Part shown: in pieces, positions 1 to 11,450 of the stretch
How the letters are laid out: every line of letters starts with the position of its first letter
How positions within the stretch are numbered: position 1 is the first letter of the stretch
The notes under the pieces: generated by a model
What the model saw: the letters and a program-made list of their open reading frames with translations, nothing else
Database searches by the model: none
What the model was told of the DNA's origin: nothing
Program-made: the position numbers and the translations under genes
Assembly: GCA_038373885.1 (NCBI GenBank)
Contig: JAWZYV010016015.1
Span: 1-64,000, forward strand
DNA length: 64,000 bases
Source: Cheiracanthium punctorium
Lineage: Eukaryota > Arthropoda > Arachnida > Araneae > Cheiracanthiidae
Direction: 5' to 3'

Positions 1-124
1 ACAGGGTTGTTCTACGTCTTCCCCTTGTGTACGGTCAGTATCCTGAGGGTTCCGACGTATTTCTTCTCGCTTTTGACTGCGAGTAACAACTGAGTTAACT
101 AGCGATGGGTTTCTTTTTTGATCT

Positions 125-679
125 TCAATTAATTTTAGTTTTATTTGATAACAGATAAAAACCCTGATCAAGGAAAGAATCAATCACAGCTGCCTTAGTT
201 ACAACATTTCCAAATTTCGCACTTTCCATTTCAATTTTTGCAAGAGGTAAACAAGTAAAGTTTTTATCTAGAGGTTGTTTTACCCACACCGTTTCACCCA
301 AGAAATCACCAGGACTGATATGGTTCAAGGATATCATATCCATGTTTGCTCCCGTGTCTCGCAACACTCGCATTAATTTTCCGTTAATTTTTGCCTCGCT
401 CATATAGGGCTCGAATAAAGTTTCACCAGACTCCCCCGTTCTCACATTATTTACCTGCTCAAAAGCACGGTTTTCCTTTAATTTCGGGCAACTTGGTTTT
501 AAATGGTTCGGCGAGCCACACAAAAAACATCTAAAACTCTTTCTACGGTCAAATGCAACATTTTCCGAATTCTTACGTCTAAACTCGGGGCTTCTCCAGG
601 GAGGAGTGTTTCCTAGCGTTCGATTTTTATTTTTTTCAGAGGATCCCTTTCTTGCTGACAAAAAATTCTCTTTATCCAT
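125..679 (-). pseudogene. Retrotransposon zinc knuckle and protease start
   Basis: A 184-residue frame contains one CCHC knuckle (C-x2-C-x4-H-x4-C, starting CFLCGSPNH) followed by an aspartic protease active-site motif DTGA about 60 residues later. This order is the gag-pol junction of Ty3/gypsy-type retrotransposons: RNA binding by nucleocapsid, then polyprotein cleavage. The frame ends before any reverse transcriptase, which would lie beyond the left edge of the window. It lies in the same frame as the gag piece at 743-1096 but is separated from it by stops. It is a decayed partial element; the class is clear, the clade is not. Confidence 0.8.
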
Positions 680-1530
680 TTATTTCCGATCAGAAGCCTC
701 TGAAATTACTTGTTTCCGCTTGTTTAACTGCTTCATATTGATCTAATTTATTTGCCAACTCCGACGGCTGACCAGGTCTCCCCAGTTATCAATGAAGTGT
801 TCCCTTACTTCCGGTGAGACACGGTTTTTTATCTGATCAGCAATCATCAGCTGTTTTAACTTTCCAAACGTGTCCATCCCAACTCCATCCAACCAGCCAG
901 CCACCAAAAAGGTTCCGAGCTCAAACACCAGATCCTTCCACAATGCCCCCACGCGTCTTTGGTGCTGGGTAAATTTAATTCTGAAGGTTTCAGGCTTTAA
1001 TTTAAAGCGCTCCAGCAACACTTTCTTTATATACTGATAGTCCTCAGCCTTTTCTTCGGGTTCTCTAATAATAATTTGAACGATTTCTATGGGCAAAAGC
1101 GGTATAAGGTGAGAGACATAATCAGCCCTGTCTACCTGAGCCTATTTAGCCTGCCGCTCAAACGTAACTAAATATAAAGAAATGTCTGAGGTTTTCAGGT
1201 CAAACTTTTGCATAAAGTTTTTTTTAATTCCCGCGTAACTCTGCCCAGCTCGTCACGCGAAGAGGTCAAGCTACTCATATCCACATTTATCAATTTCAAA
1301 CGTTCTAGCTCATATTCGCTCTCCGCCCTTAGTTTTTCCGCCTCCCGCTTCTCTCTTTGCTCATCCTCAATTTGCTCAATCAGATTTTTGACATACTCTT
1401 CCTTGTAATCCACGGACGTTGTAATTTTCGTTATAATGTCTTTAACCCTGTCAGTCTGATCGGCATCTACCCCCAATTCAAAAGCCAAAGTTACCAAATC
1501 AGCTTTGCACTTCTTTGCAAGGTAGGCCAT
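680..1530 (-). pseudogene. Decayed Ty3/gypsy-type gag
   Basis: Three overlapping broken reading frames read as one gag: an N-terminal charged coiled-coil-like part (ATG at 1530, ending at 1195, rich in EEQREKREAEK), then a capsid-like part (1096-743) with EPEEKAEDY, the KKVLLERFKL segment and WKDL, as in spider and insect Ty3 gag. I see one frameshift near 1195-1220, an in-frame stop near 1144, and another frameshift near 770 after which the usual segment continues in another frame to about 692. The capsid would package element RNA. It cannot be made as one protein. It is followed by the knuckle/protease piece on the same strand. Confidence 0.75.
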
Positions 1531-1927
1531 ATTTCTTATCCTATATATATAAAAATTACCAACTCTACAAAATTATTCTATACAATGAAATATATATCTA
1601 TATAACACAACTGACTATGAGTGCACCTGTGCATACAACCCTTACTAAAATTCATCATAAAATTCAGCTCGCACAAAATTTTCACAAAAATTCATGCATA
1701 ACATTTTACACCCATTTAAAAGCTCCAAAAACCCCGCAGTTCAATGTCTGAATTTAAAACCTCAACACGGAATACATTCTTAGAAAAACTATACAGAACG
1801 GAATTACAAATTTTTTCAACTCTTATAATATACCATCTCACTTTTTAGAACACGCAATATTTTGCCTCCGGATAACTAACTAAACAAGCCTACCTTAGCA
1901 TGGTCATTCCACACGCGAAAGGCACGA
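1531..1927 (-). other. Retrotransposon leader, proximal part
   Basis: A stretch between the gag ATG and the hAT insertion at 1928. No coding frame is visible. Given its place upstream of gag it is probably the untranslated leader of the retroelement; the leader seems to resume at 4542 beyond the hAT. Confidence 0.4.
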
Positions 1928-2148
1928 TTTCCTCTCAGGGCCTCCGAGAGAAATTTTATAAGGCGGGACAGAAATGTTCCTGGGCCCCCCCTCCCCAACT
2001 TGTTTTTGCCTCAAGAATATATTTTAAATTCTGCCCAATTTTACTTTAAAAGTAGTTATTAAAAATAAAAAGTTAATATTGTGGGGTCATTTTTATTCTT
2101 ACCTAAATTATAATTTTAATAATGGTATTTACAATCTGTAATAATGTA

Positions 2149-2966
2149 CAGAGTTGTCCAAATTAAACTTCCCCAACTCAGAGGTCTGTGCAGGATGTTG
2201 TATGGGTCATAATGTGATGAAATTTTGAAAACAGATACTTCAGATCACGCGCTCGTGATTTATTAAAAAAAATATTAGTACAAGAAGTTGCCGATAGGTG
2301 GCGCTGCAGATCAACAAGACGGTCTACAGATGTTCTATATGTGGGCCGTGGTCAAATAGGGCATATCAACAGCACGAGAAACAGTTGGCCCACAGACAAC
2401 ACCATGTGGCGATTGGCTAGTGGTGTCCACGACCGCCAAAGCAACGTCTTGTATGCGTGCAGAATCCACAACATGTCGTCCTCTACCTGGTGAAATTCCC
2501 AGCTGTCCGGTTCTTTCGAACTTCTTCATCATGTCTCATAAAGTGCGTGGTGTCATTGGTCCTCGGCGTAAGTTCTTAAGCCGATGGAATGCTCTGATCG
2601 CAGCACAGCAGTTCTCGTCATTCTGGTAGAAAAGTTTCTCTAACAGAGCTTTGTCTTTCAAAGTCGTCATTGTGCATCAGCGAGCTGGAAACAACTGCCT
2701 GTGCAGCGCTTGTCTTCCACTTTTGTAGGGCTCGTCTTTTGGATACGTGGCACACAGGCTTTATTTTTGCAAATCACGTTGGTGCAATATGCAAATTACT
2801 AGTATTACAGCGCCACCTATCGGAAACTTCTTGTACTAATATTTTTTTTTAATAAATCACGAGCGCGTGATCTGAAGTGTCTGTTTTTAAAATTTCATCA
2901 CATTATGACCCATACAACGTCCTGCGCAGGCCTCTGAGTTGGGGAAGTTTAATTTGGACAACCCTG
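2149..2966. mobile_element. Mariner-type deletion derivative, 158-bp TIRs
   Basis: Inverted arms 2149-2306 and 2808-2966 match almost base for base, starting CAGAGTTGTCCAAATT and CAGGGTTGTCCAAATT. Between them lies the remnant of a transposase N-terminus on the - strand. The left flank is TA; the right flank is TT then TTATA, so the TA duplication is imperfect on that side. It is nested in the hAT element around it. It is non-autonomous because the catalytic part is missing. Confidence 0.8.
2335..2640 (-). pseudogene. Mariner-like transposase N-terminus (DUF4817 type)
   Basis: The frame reads KKFERTGQLGISPGRGR followed by VQDVALAVVDTT-like and VSRAVDMPYLT segments, with a preceding CCAAIRAFHRLKN part. 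This resembles the helix-turn-helix region called DUF4817 found in many arthropod mariner-like transposases, which binds the element ends. It is cut by a stop near 2533 and has no DDE/D domain. It lies between the long inverted arms of the same element. Confidence 0.65.
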
Positions 2967-3291
2967 TTTTATAAAAAAATAAAAAAATGGAGTATCATTA
3001 CGGTATTTTTATAACCAGATTCCAAAATCTTCCTTTGCCTTACCACCCTCGCTGTCTAACATGTGTTGCAAATCACCATCACCGACAGTGTGTTATTTAT
3101 CTGTAAATGCATCAGTTCATATTTTCCTATAGTTAAACATACAGTTTCGAAAATTAAATTTTTTTTCTTTTAGTGATTTTTATATAGAATGCTAAAAGGA
3201 AAGAATGAGTAAGGAAATCTTCATATTTAGCGATTTTTTATTTATGCTTGAAGGTTAAAAATATATATAAATGGTAGAATTAGCATATTTA

Positions 3292-4360
3292 TTATTTAAT
3301 TTTAATAATGGCTTTTCGTGCCTTTTTACTTGCAAAATTTCGTATAACATCATCAAAATTAATGGTTCTGGCAATGTCAGATTCGATGCTTAGTCTTGCT
3401 AAGTCTACAAGTCGTTCTTGAGACATGGTTGATCTTAAGAAATTTATGAATTTCAATTTGCTGAATGATCGTTCTGCAGAAGCTACCGTTGCTGGAATGG
3501 TTAAAAATACCCTAAGGGCAATGCAAACATTTGGAAATAGATCGTTCAGTTTATATTCTGTTAGTATGTTCAATAAATCCAGAGGCTTTAATTGATTAAT
3601 TCCAAAATTAGCTTTGTGGACGGATGGTAAGTGAATTTTTTCGGAAAGAAAATCTTCACTATTCAGATCATCTTGGTACTGTTCAGATAGAAATAATGCC
3701 TTTTCTTTTAAACGGCTTTCAGGTATCGTTAAATACTGCCATAATATTTCAAATTTACTTGACAAGTTTTTTGCAGCATCAAATCACACAGTTAGTCCCC
3801 CTATGAAACTATCTACTAAAGGATAAAATACGTAAATTTAAAAATATTTTTCTTCATTATCTAACTGTTTATCAGTTTCTTCACTATCCAGATGATGCAT
3901 CTTTTGTTTTTTGCGTCTCTCATCATATCCACGGGAAAATGTTTTCTCGATCTCCATACTTAAAGCTACAGTTTTAGCTTCAGACCAGACTGAATTCTAA
4001 TCATTTCGAAGTGTTTTCAGATCGGAGAGCAATGCTCCTATATTTTCAGCTTCGACATCAATTGTTGTATTTTTGGCTTGGATGACTTTATCGATTCGAA
4101 GCAATATTTTGAACCACACATTTGACATTAACACACACACGAAAGATGACATATACGAGTACCATTGAACTCCATTAATTTCATTTTCAGTTTTAGGAGT
4201 TAAATTTAAATATTTCAATTCTTGCAGTGCTAACTTGATGCCAGGAAGGTGATTTGCAAACGGTTTGGCACTGTGAATTCGATATGACCATCTGGTATCT
4301 GACATGTTGTGAACTGCGCAGTGGATATGCTTCCGTAAAATTTCCCAGCGCTTCGGACTA
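3292..4360 (-). pseudogene. Broken hAT transposase (ZMYM1-like)
   Basis: Two frames on the - strand belong together. The first, 4305-3997, begins MSDTRWSYR and has a Leu-rich segment like the middle of hAT/ZMYM1-like transposases. The second, 3765-3292, has the C-terminal dimerisation motif: NVCIALRVFLTIPATVASAERSFSKLK, here shortened, with the typical SAERSFSKLK core and an IESDIA end. Between them stops and shifts interrupt the frame. Family knowledge: these proteins excise hAT elements. It sits within an element with hAT ends, which agrees. Confidence 0.8.
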
Positions 4361-4541
4361 GAGCTAAATAAATTACTTTTAAAAATTCAATACAAACTAC
4401 TTATAAAGATGTAGAAAGGAAATTTGTAGTGCATTTTGAAAAATTCACATGCCCCCTCTAATTTGACGGGCCCCCTCCAGTTTGACGGGTCCCGGGACAG
4501 TGCCCCGGCTGCCCACCCCTGTCGCTGGGACTGTTTCCTCT

Positions 4542-5886
4542 AATAAATATGATCCGTAACTTTGAAAATCAACTTACACCCGGTGGTACACAAATTCTCT
4601 CTTCGTCGATAATCACTCACACATTATTTTTACCGGGATAGAACTCTAAAATTGCCCTGGAATTCTACGTGAATCCGATGGTATATATCACACAAATCTG
4701 CCAGGATGAAAATGTTCGTCTTCACTTGTAGACACAAACTCACAAATCACAACTCCTGCCAGGATGAAAAACTCCCCAACTGTCTCCACTTGTTGACACA
4801 ACTCGGTGGACGAGCTTACGAACTTGCGTGATCAAGCAAAGCTCTCCTCGTGGATACGTTCCGCTTCTGACAAGAGGTAAACAAGTAAAGCCATTATTAT
4901 TATTATTTCAGCCATTTACAATAATTACATAGATTTCACACTGACACTTTATTAAACAAAATAAATAAAATTCCACACAAACTCCTTAATCGGAGTGTTT
5001 CATTAGCAATTAAAATAACCCATGCAAGGGCTGTTCTCTCTTCACGTGCTCGACGCACCGCGCACTCCCCGTGTCCAACTCACACTTTTGTAGGGAAACA
5101 ACAGAAGTATCTTCTCTTCAGTTCAATCGCAACAGCGGATTCATTATATGGTTCTAAACAGGTTCTAAACAGGTCTATGGTTCTATGGTTCAAAATATGG
5201 TTCTAAACAGGTCAACGAACAGGTGATGGTTCGTAAACAGTTCCCACTCAAGAAGCACTAAGTTCGTTTGCTATCTTGAACACGGCGGTCGAAGGAGTTC
5301 TCACAAGGCTGTCAACGTGATGATAAGAGGAACCTTATGGCCTTATCACACTAAAGGGAAAATCCGAGCAACTTCGCGCTGGACCAACTTTTCCGACGGA
5401 CTTGAAGGCGTGGGTATCTTTAAGGGTTGCAAAAGTAAACAAACTCTCTCCGACGCTAAATAGTCATCGCATCGCTGATTTGGCGTGCAAGTTCTTATTT
5501 TACTTATCGTGCGTTGGTATATTTACATCGGATCGGCAGCAATTTCGGCAGTATCGGATGGGCAGCAATCTCTAATTCCAAAGTCCACTTGAACGCGGCC
5601 ATAATTTTATTTACACGGGATTCTGACATCGAGCCAAGCTGCCAAGCTTCGAACATAGTCGCCATTGCTCGAAATTGCTTATGACGAAGCAGGAAGAAGT
5701 ACTCTGATTGGCCGAAATTTTGTCCGACTCGGATTTTTTCCTTCGGAAAGGAAAAAGTTCGAGTTCGCGGTCGTCAAGGTAACGGCGAGAAAGTCGCCGG
5801 AAACTTGATTTGCAAGGAAAGTTGGTCGGATTTCTCTGTGTGATAGCCCTATTACAGCGTGAACGAAATAGCACCCTAGTGCTAAT
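4542..5886. other. Non-coding, probable retroelement leader/LTR remnants
   Basis: No gene is visible. 4542-4870 probably continues the leader interrupted at 1928. A 20-bp block (4871-4890) repeats exactly a piece of the protease region at 241-260. Short repeats of ATGGTTCTAAACAGGT occur at 5148-5225, and 5040-5870 is less AT-rich, as an LTR might be. I could not find clear LTR ends or a primer binding site. Confidence 0.35.
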
Positions 5887-6690
5887 AAGCGATAAAGCGC
5901 TAAAATAAAGAAGGCTTTTTATGACAGCAAAATGTATTTAATAAACCACAATGTTATTTCTATGGCGAAAAATTGTACATTTGAAGTTCCGCTACGCTTG
6001 ATCCCTTCGACTTTAAAAATTTTTCTCTTTAGATGACACATCTACGGACCAAGACCATTTTTTTAGATCTCTCAACCAAATTTTTACACATAGTTGTTCT
6101 TTCAATTTAGTGGATACCGGAAAAACATGTTTCAAATTAATTCATAGAAAAAAATTAAGGAACTAAGCGATAAAGCGGCAAAATAAAGAAAGCTTTTATG
6201 ATTTACAGATGTATTTAAGAAACCACAATGTTATTTCTATGGCGAAAAATTGCACATTTGCCGTTCCGCCATGTTTGATCTGTTCGACTTTTTCTATTTT
6301 TCTCTTTTGATCACACATCTACAAGCTAAGGCCTTATTTAGACACTTTAAAAATTCTCTTACACCTAGCCGTTCTCTAAATTAGTGGATACAGTAAAAAC
6401 ACGTTCCAGATTAACAGATAAGCGATAAAGCGTCAAAATAAAGAAGGCGTTTTTAGCTGTCAACAATGAGTTTTAATGAACCACAATGTTATTTTTATAG
6501 CGAAATATTACCAGGTTTGGCGAGTTATCGCCAAGTTTGTCGTCAAAAAATAAGTCTCCCAGACTGAACTCAATTTGGCAATATCTGCTATACTTCGTGA
6601 GAATTAGACCAAAGCCTTTTAATTTAAAATGGGACTAATTTTTCTTTATAGTGAAGTAATTCGAAGTCGGTTTTCATTTCTTTTTTTTAA
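5887..6690. repeat. Tandem array, unit about 255-280 bp
   Basis: Units begin AAGCGATAAAGCG at 5887, 6165 and 6420; the first two share the block ACCACAATGTTATTTCTATGG and a downstream TCTCTTT...ACACATCTAC block. The third diverges after about 100 bp. A fourth related block lies at 11250-11450, on the other side of the Helitron that ends at 11080. Confidence 0.75.
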
Positions 6691-6867
6691 ATCACTAGGG
6701 GCCAAGGCCCATAGACTCGCTACGCTCGCTTTTCGTATGAGGCATTCGGCCCCTAATAAGGCTTATTTGTAAAAAAGACTGAATTTCAACAGACAAATCC
6801 CAAAGATTGGATCAGATGGAATGTTACTGAGCTACACGTCGCTTGGTTCTTGCATGTTCATTGGTAC

Positions 6868-7835
6868 CACGGACATATACTATAGGAGTGGACACTCTCC
6901 ATAGCTGTAATGTTAAACTTTTGGTACCCCAAATAAGTTTCAATTATGTAAACATTGGAAATCTAGTGACGTGCAGCGATCCTAGCGGCAAAAGAATAAA
7001 GCATTTCCCGTGCTGATTGATAACTAATTTTACTTGTTTTTAATTTTCCGACCTAGCATGTGAACGAGATTATTAACGCGAGCACTAAAATTAAAATATT
7101 TCTTTCGCTTTTGCTTACATGGTTGCCTTAGTAACAAATGAATAAAAAAAAGATTAAAAATGTTCTATCTTAAGACTATTAAAATATTGAGTTTATATTT
7201 GTGAACGAGTGTGTATATCGTGGCTCACAGAAAAGAAGTTTTCGTCTGCCGCGGTATATATTTACATTAGAAAATGGTGAGAGTTCTTAATGTAACATGA
7301 ATTTAACATTTTAGCATGAGTCTTTTAGCGGCAATTTAAAGCTGTGTTAAAATTTGTCACAGCATGAAATAAATGTAAATACTGCTTGTTTGAGTGTGAT
7401 CGTCATTATAAATAAACACTTTTTAAATATTGCATTCACACATACAACATTCTTTTAAATTTACTACTATTTCTTAAAATACAGCTTTTGGGCAAAATAA
7501 TAACACGACATTACATACATAATATTACTTAGCTTCGAAATTATTGCCTATATTAATTACGAAATAGTATTCTAAGACAATTAGGTAATTAAAACACACC
7601 TGAAGCCAGAAATTATTATATATCACGTTCAGAAGTCTAAGTATTTCATATTTTTTTGAAGTTCCGCTAAGTCAACGATCCCCATTTACTTCGCCTCGAT
7701 GGAAAAATAAACAACTTGGATGCGCAGATGCAGGAGATGCGCAGTTACCCAGTGTGCGTAGCGCCATCTGTTTGCAACAACAGCGTTATCCAACTTTCTA
7801 AGAGAAGTGTCCCCTCCTATACATTTACCTTCGTG
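6868..7835. mobile_element. TIR element (968 bp), 8-bp TSD ATTGGTAC
   Basis: ATTGGTAC at 6860-6867 recurs at 9837-9844 once the younger insertion is removed. Ends are CACGGACATATACTATAGGA and CACGAAGGTAAATGTATAGG, with GGACACT following in both. The 8-bp duplication fits P or hAT; the ends do not decide. No transposase. It is inserted in Helitron A copy 1 and its right end was later hit by the element at 7838. Confidence 0.75.
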
Positions 7836-7837
7836 AT

Positions 7838-9830
7838 TAGTGCTGTAAAAGTAACGACAAAATGAGTATCCGTATGTATTTGTTACTTAGATGTTCGCTA
7901 TTCGTTACTAAGTATTCGTTACTCGTTACTTTCGTTACTACTAATAGAATCGGTAATAGGGTGTTATATGTGCCCCATAACAACACATCCGGGACAGTGT
8001 TGTTATGGGTATATGCCGCCCATACATAAACCCATAACAAAACCTAACCAAAAAGAATTTTTTTTAGCGAAGTTGTACAAAGTTGTATTTAGAGCTTATT
8101 TTCTCTGATTTACAGATTGTTTTTATACACATTTATGGTTTTATACAATGCTAAATTATCCGAATTACTGAGTACACATAGAAATCTTCCAAAGACATAT
8201 GCCATTCTTTTTTTTCTCAACCCCCCCTTTTTTAAATTCTGAACGCTGGTTTAACCTGTTCACTCTTATCATAAAAAGTGTAAAGGAAAGCTTGTGACTC
8301 GTGTTTTTTTCTGGGAGCGGGTTCTCGAATACTGAGATCCAGGGATTGGGCCATATACATTAAATTCACAGGGCAGGGGATCTCAGTATGATATCAACTA
8401 CTTTGCGTCTCTACAAGCATAATATCTTTATTATTTGTGAGTTCTTATTTCATATCAAAAACTTCTTTTGCTGGACGATTTTTCGAAGTAAATTAAAAAT
8501 TACCATATTTTAAATTAAAATTGTTTAATTCAGTGAGAATTATCTATTTTTAAGATATTTCCAGTTCTATTTCTGCACTTTTGGGATGAAAGGGGTTAGC
8601 CCCTTCTGTGGGTGCATATATGAGAGCATTCTTTAAACAAAAATTATCACTCCTTTCATACAGAAAGAATGGTTGCACCGGACTATGCGTATTCCATGAG
8701 TTCATGGAATAAAATGTACCATAAAATAGGGCAGATGGCCCCCTAAACGCCGACATTTTAGAAACATACTGAACTTTATTGAATTATTTTAATACCAGTG
8801 GCTTACGCAGGAGTGGGCATAGAAATCCCGGGTAGCTCCCAATTTTTTATATATTTTTTAAACAATTACTTAAAAAATGTGTTTAGGTTTCCATGCTAAA
8901 TATTTTTTTTAGTTCCAAATAATATTTTAAATAATAAAAATGTGTGAATTCGTTTACTTTATAAAAAAATATTTTTTTTAAAGGTGTATTTAAATAATTT
9001 GTTATTTATTACTCATATTTCGATTCTAGCTAAAAAAAAAAGAAAAAGTTAAGTTCGCAATCCTGCTTCGGAACCACCCTGAAAGAAAGAATTCTGATTG
9101 CACCACTATTTAGTACTAAAATGTTAGAAAGCCCGAAATTAGCACCCCTTACTAACATGCTTCTCTTATATGTATTGCTCCTCTACAATTATAAGAACAC
9201 CCCCTTCCCCCCCTGCAAAAAAAAGTTCAACTGCGCATAAGAACGCACTATACACCGGATCCTATCCCCCCATTGTACGACCCATATCAATAGAGCAGCA
9301 GATAGTATATCCATCTCCATAACTGTAACGAAACATACGGATTCTTCCAAACCTCATCAAAACGATACCATTCGGCTCGGCACAAACGAATTGCAACCAG
9401 AACATACTACTACTCAAATACCGAAACTGATTTTTCCCTTCAAACAGCGAGAATCCATAATACTTCCGGTATCTAGTAACGGAACGGAACATACTATTAC
9501 TCAAATACCGAAATTCCTTTTCTCCCTCCGGCAGTCTTGTATTCGAAGTTCGAACCTGGTCGATCCGAAATGCACACTCAATTTTCCCCCTTGAAACCGC
9601 GATCCGATATCCAGTAACAAACAGAAGATATTAGTACTCGATTACTGGAACCCGTTTCCCCCTAGTTCGCCTCGCCTGGAAGTCTGTATTCGAAGTTCGA
9701 AGCTGCTCGATCCGAACAGTCGATCGAGTAACGAGTAACGATATCAACCGAAAAGTAACAATTCGTTACTTCGAGTCTGAGTGATTATCCGTATCTTAGT
9801 ACCGAATACATGCGGTTTGCTTCAGCTCTA
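7838..9830. mobile_element. hAT-type element (1993 bp), 8-bp TSD TTCGTGAT
   Basis: TTCGTGAT flanks it exactly at 7830-7837 and 9831-9838. Ends are TAGTGCTGTAAAAG and TAGAGCTGAAGCAA, hAT-like. Subterminal regions are full of GTTACT/AGTAAC repeats (7850-7945 and 9470-9770), as in many hAT elements. There is no intact transposase; the frames seen are short. It contains a fragment related to the MITE at 13862 (8240-8275). Confidence 0.85.
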
Positions 9831-11249
9831 TTCGTGATTGGTACATAAAAATTTAAACTTCACACTACAGTAGACACTCCCCCATATCACGGTAGATATT
9901 TTGTTATTAGGAATCCGTGTTCTACGGGTCCTGAGCTATACTCCACCTGGAGTGCGGACTCTGCGTATAATCGCTGGAAAAATTATTTGCACTCCTGAGA
10001 AACACAATGATATTTAATGTTGCCATTCAAAAGTTATATTAATTAGGAGTTAAAGCGTGATAAAATCAGAACATCTGTTTGAGTTGTATTTTTAACTATG
10101 TAAAACCTATTGGACACCTTGCGTATTTGCCACCCACGGCGATTTTTCATTATTTGGCGACTTTCGTATATGTATAGTTAATAATGATCGCTAAGAAAAC
10201 AGTACTTTACGTGCTTTCTTTGATTAAAACTACGGAACAGCTTAGGATAGCTTGCCACCAATGGCGACTTTTCATTATTTGGCGAGTTATACATGCTCAC
10301 GACCTATGATTACTGCTCATGCAAGGTTCCCGGAAAACCGTTATCCATATTTTCATATACATAATCCTTTGCAGATTGGCGTATTTAGCACCACGAATTA
10401 TATCATCTCGCCGCGCTGGCAAATAGGCGTAGTTAACACCACCAAATATGTCTACTGGTAGGAAATACTCCAGCTGGACCGAACCGCCTTTAAAATAATC
10501 TGCACTTTAATTATTTTTCATTTTCAAGATACTGAGTTCCAGCATTCTGGAACTCGAAGCTTATTCACTCTGCTTGGAAAGATACTACTTTGCCAAATCA
10601 TTCCTAATGCCAAGATGTCGCTTTTAAAATCAGTTACAATTAGTTATTTTGTTTTGGAAAAACGAATAGTCGCTAATTCTAAACTCCTGTTGTCTAAGCG
10701 AACTTACTATTTGAAAATTCTCTGTGTAACACACTTTGAGATTTATTTCATATACTTTTTAATTTGGCGTAAAATGGGCGTAATTCTAACGCATGTTTGT
10801 AAATTTCACGCGATTCTAGATACTTGGAAACGCTTTGTTGCAAAGGAATGATTGATTTTATGCCAAATCTGGCAACCATTATGTTTATTTTTTCAGTTTT
10901 TTATTAATATCTTCTAAAATAATTCGATTCTCGAAATTTAAGTCAGCTTAGCAGGTTCCTCGGAATTTTTCGAATCTGTGGGCACCTTAGTCGAAACTCA
11001 AATCCCCACGGTTTAGGAGGAGATAGGCCAACAAGCTTTGACAGCGCCAGCGGCCTTTACTTTTTTTTAGAATAGAGAGATACTTGCTCTTATTCTAATC
11101 AGAATTTAGAACAACACATTTATTATCACTACACACAGTTGCCACATTTGCCACACAACATTTACAAGCGGATGCAATTTCTAACAAATATTTTTCCAAA
11201 TATATCAAACCTTACGGAGCTTACGCATATCAATCCTCTGCCAACAATG

Positions 11250-11450
11250 GGGTTAATAAACCACAATGTTATTTCTATGGCGAAAATTTGCACCTTTTCC
11301 GTTCCGCCACACCTAAACCGTTCGACTTTTTCTGATTTTCTCTTTTGATGGCACATCTACGGGCCGGGACCTTTCTTCAGACACCTCAACCGAGTTTTTA
11401 CACGCAGCCGTTCTCTCAATTTAGTTGCCGAAAGAAAAACATGTTTCAAA
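11250..11450. repeat. Further copy of the 5887 tandem unit
   Basis: It shares AATAAACCACAATGTTATTT, the CCGTTCCGCCA block and the following TCTTTTGATG..CACATCTACG block with the array at 5887-6690. It lies 170 bp beyond the Helitron right end. Confidence 0.7.

Larger units (their letters stand above)
1936..4533. mobile_element. hAT DNA transposon (2.6 kb) with 8-bp TSD
   Basis: The 8-bp direct repeat TTTCCTCT lies at 1928-1935 and 4534-4541. The element starts CAGGGCCTCCGAGAG and, read from its other end, CAGTCCCAGCGACAG, sharing 10 of 15 positions. An 8-bp duplication and CAG ends are typical of hAT. It carries a broken hAT transposase on the - strand (3292-4360) and a nested mariner derivative (2149-2966). 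It interrupts the leader of the retroelement whose gag is at 680-1530. Confidence 0.8.
6695..11080 (-). mobile_element. Helitron family A copy 1, split by two insertions
   Basis: Read on the - strand it begins TCTCTCTATTCTAAA at 11080 after A, and ends with a GGGCCTTGGCCCC hairpin and CTAG at 6695, followed by T. TC start, hairpin plus CTAG end, and insertion between A and T without duplication are Helitron hallmarks. Two nested elements (6868-7835, 7838-9830) account for about 3 kb; without them it is about 1.4 kb, like copy 3. No Rep/helicase is present. Confidence 0.75.

Noticed and set aside
5611..5874. 87-codon frame on the - strand rich in Arg/Ser
   Set aside because: It is in a region that looks like LTR or leader; no homology to a known protein that I can recognise.
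9262..9594. Overlapping frames on both strands within the hAT at 7838
   Set aside because: They arise from internal repeats of the element (two near-copies of an ACATACTACTACTCAAATACC-like block), not from a gene.
10252..10851. Frames inside Helitron A copy 1
   Set aside because: They lie in non-coding Helitron sequence repeated in copy 3, where the frames are not kept.
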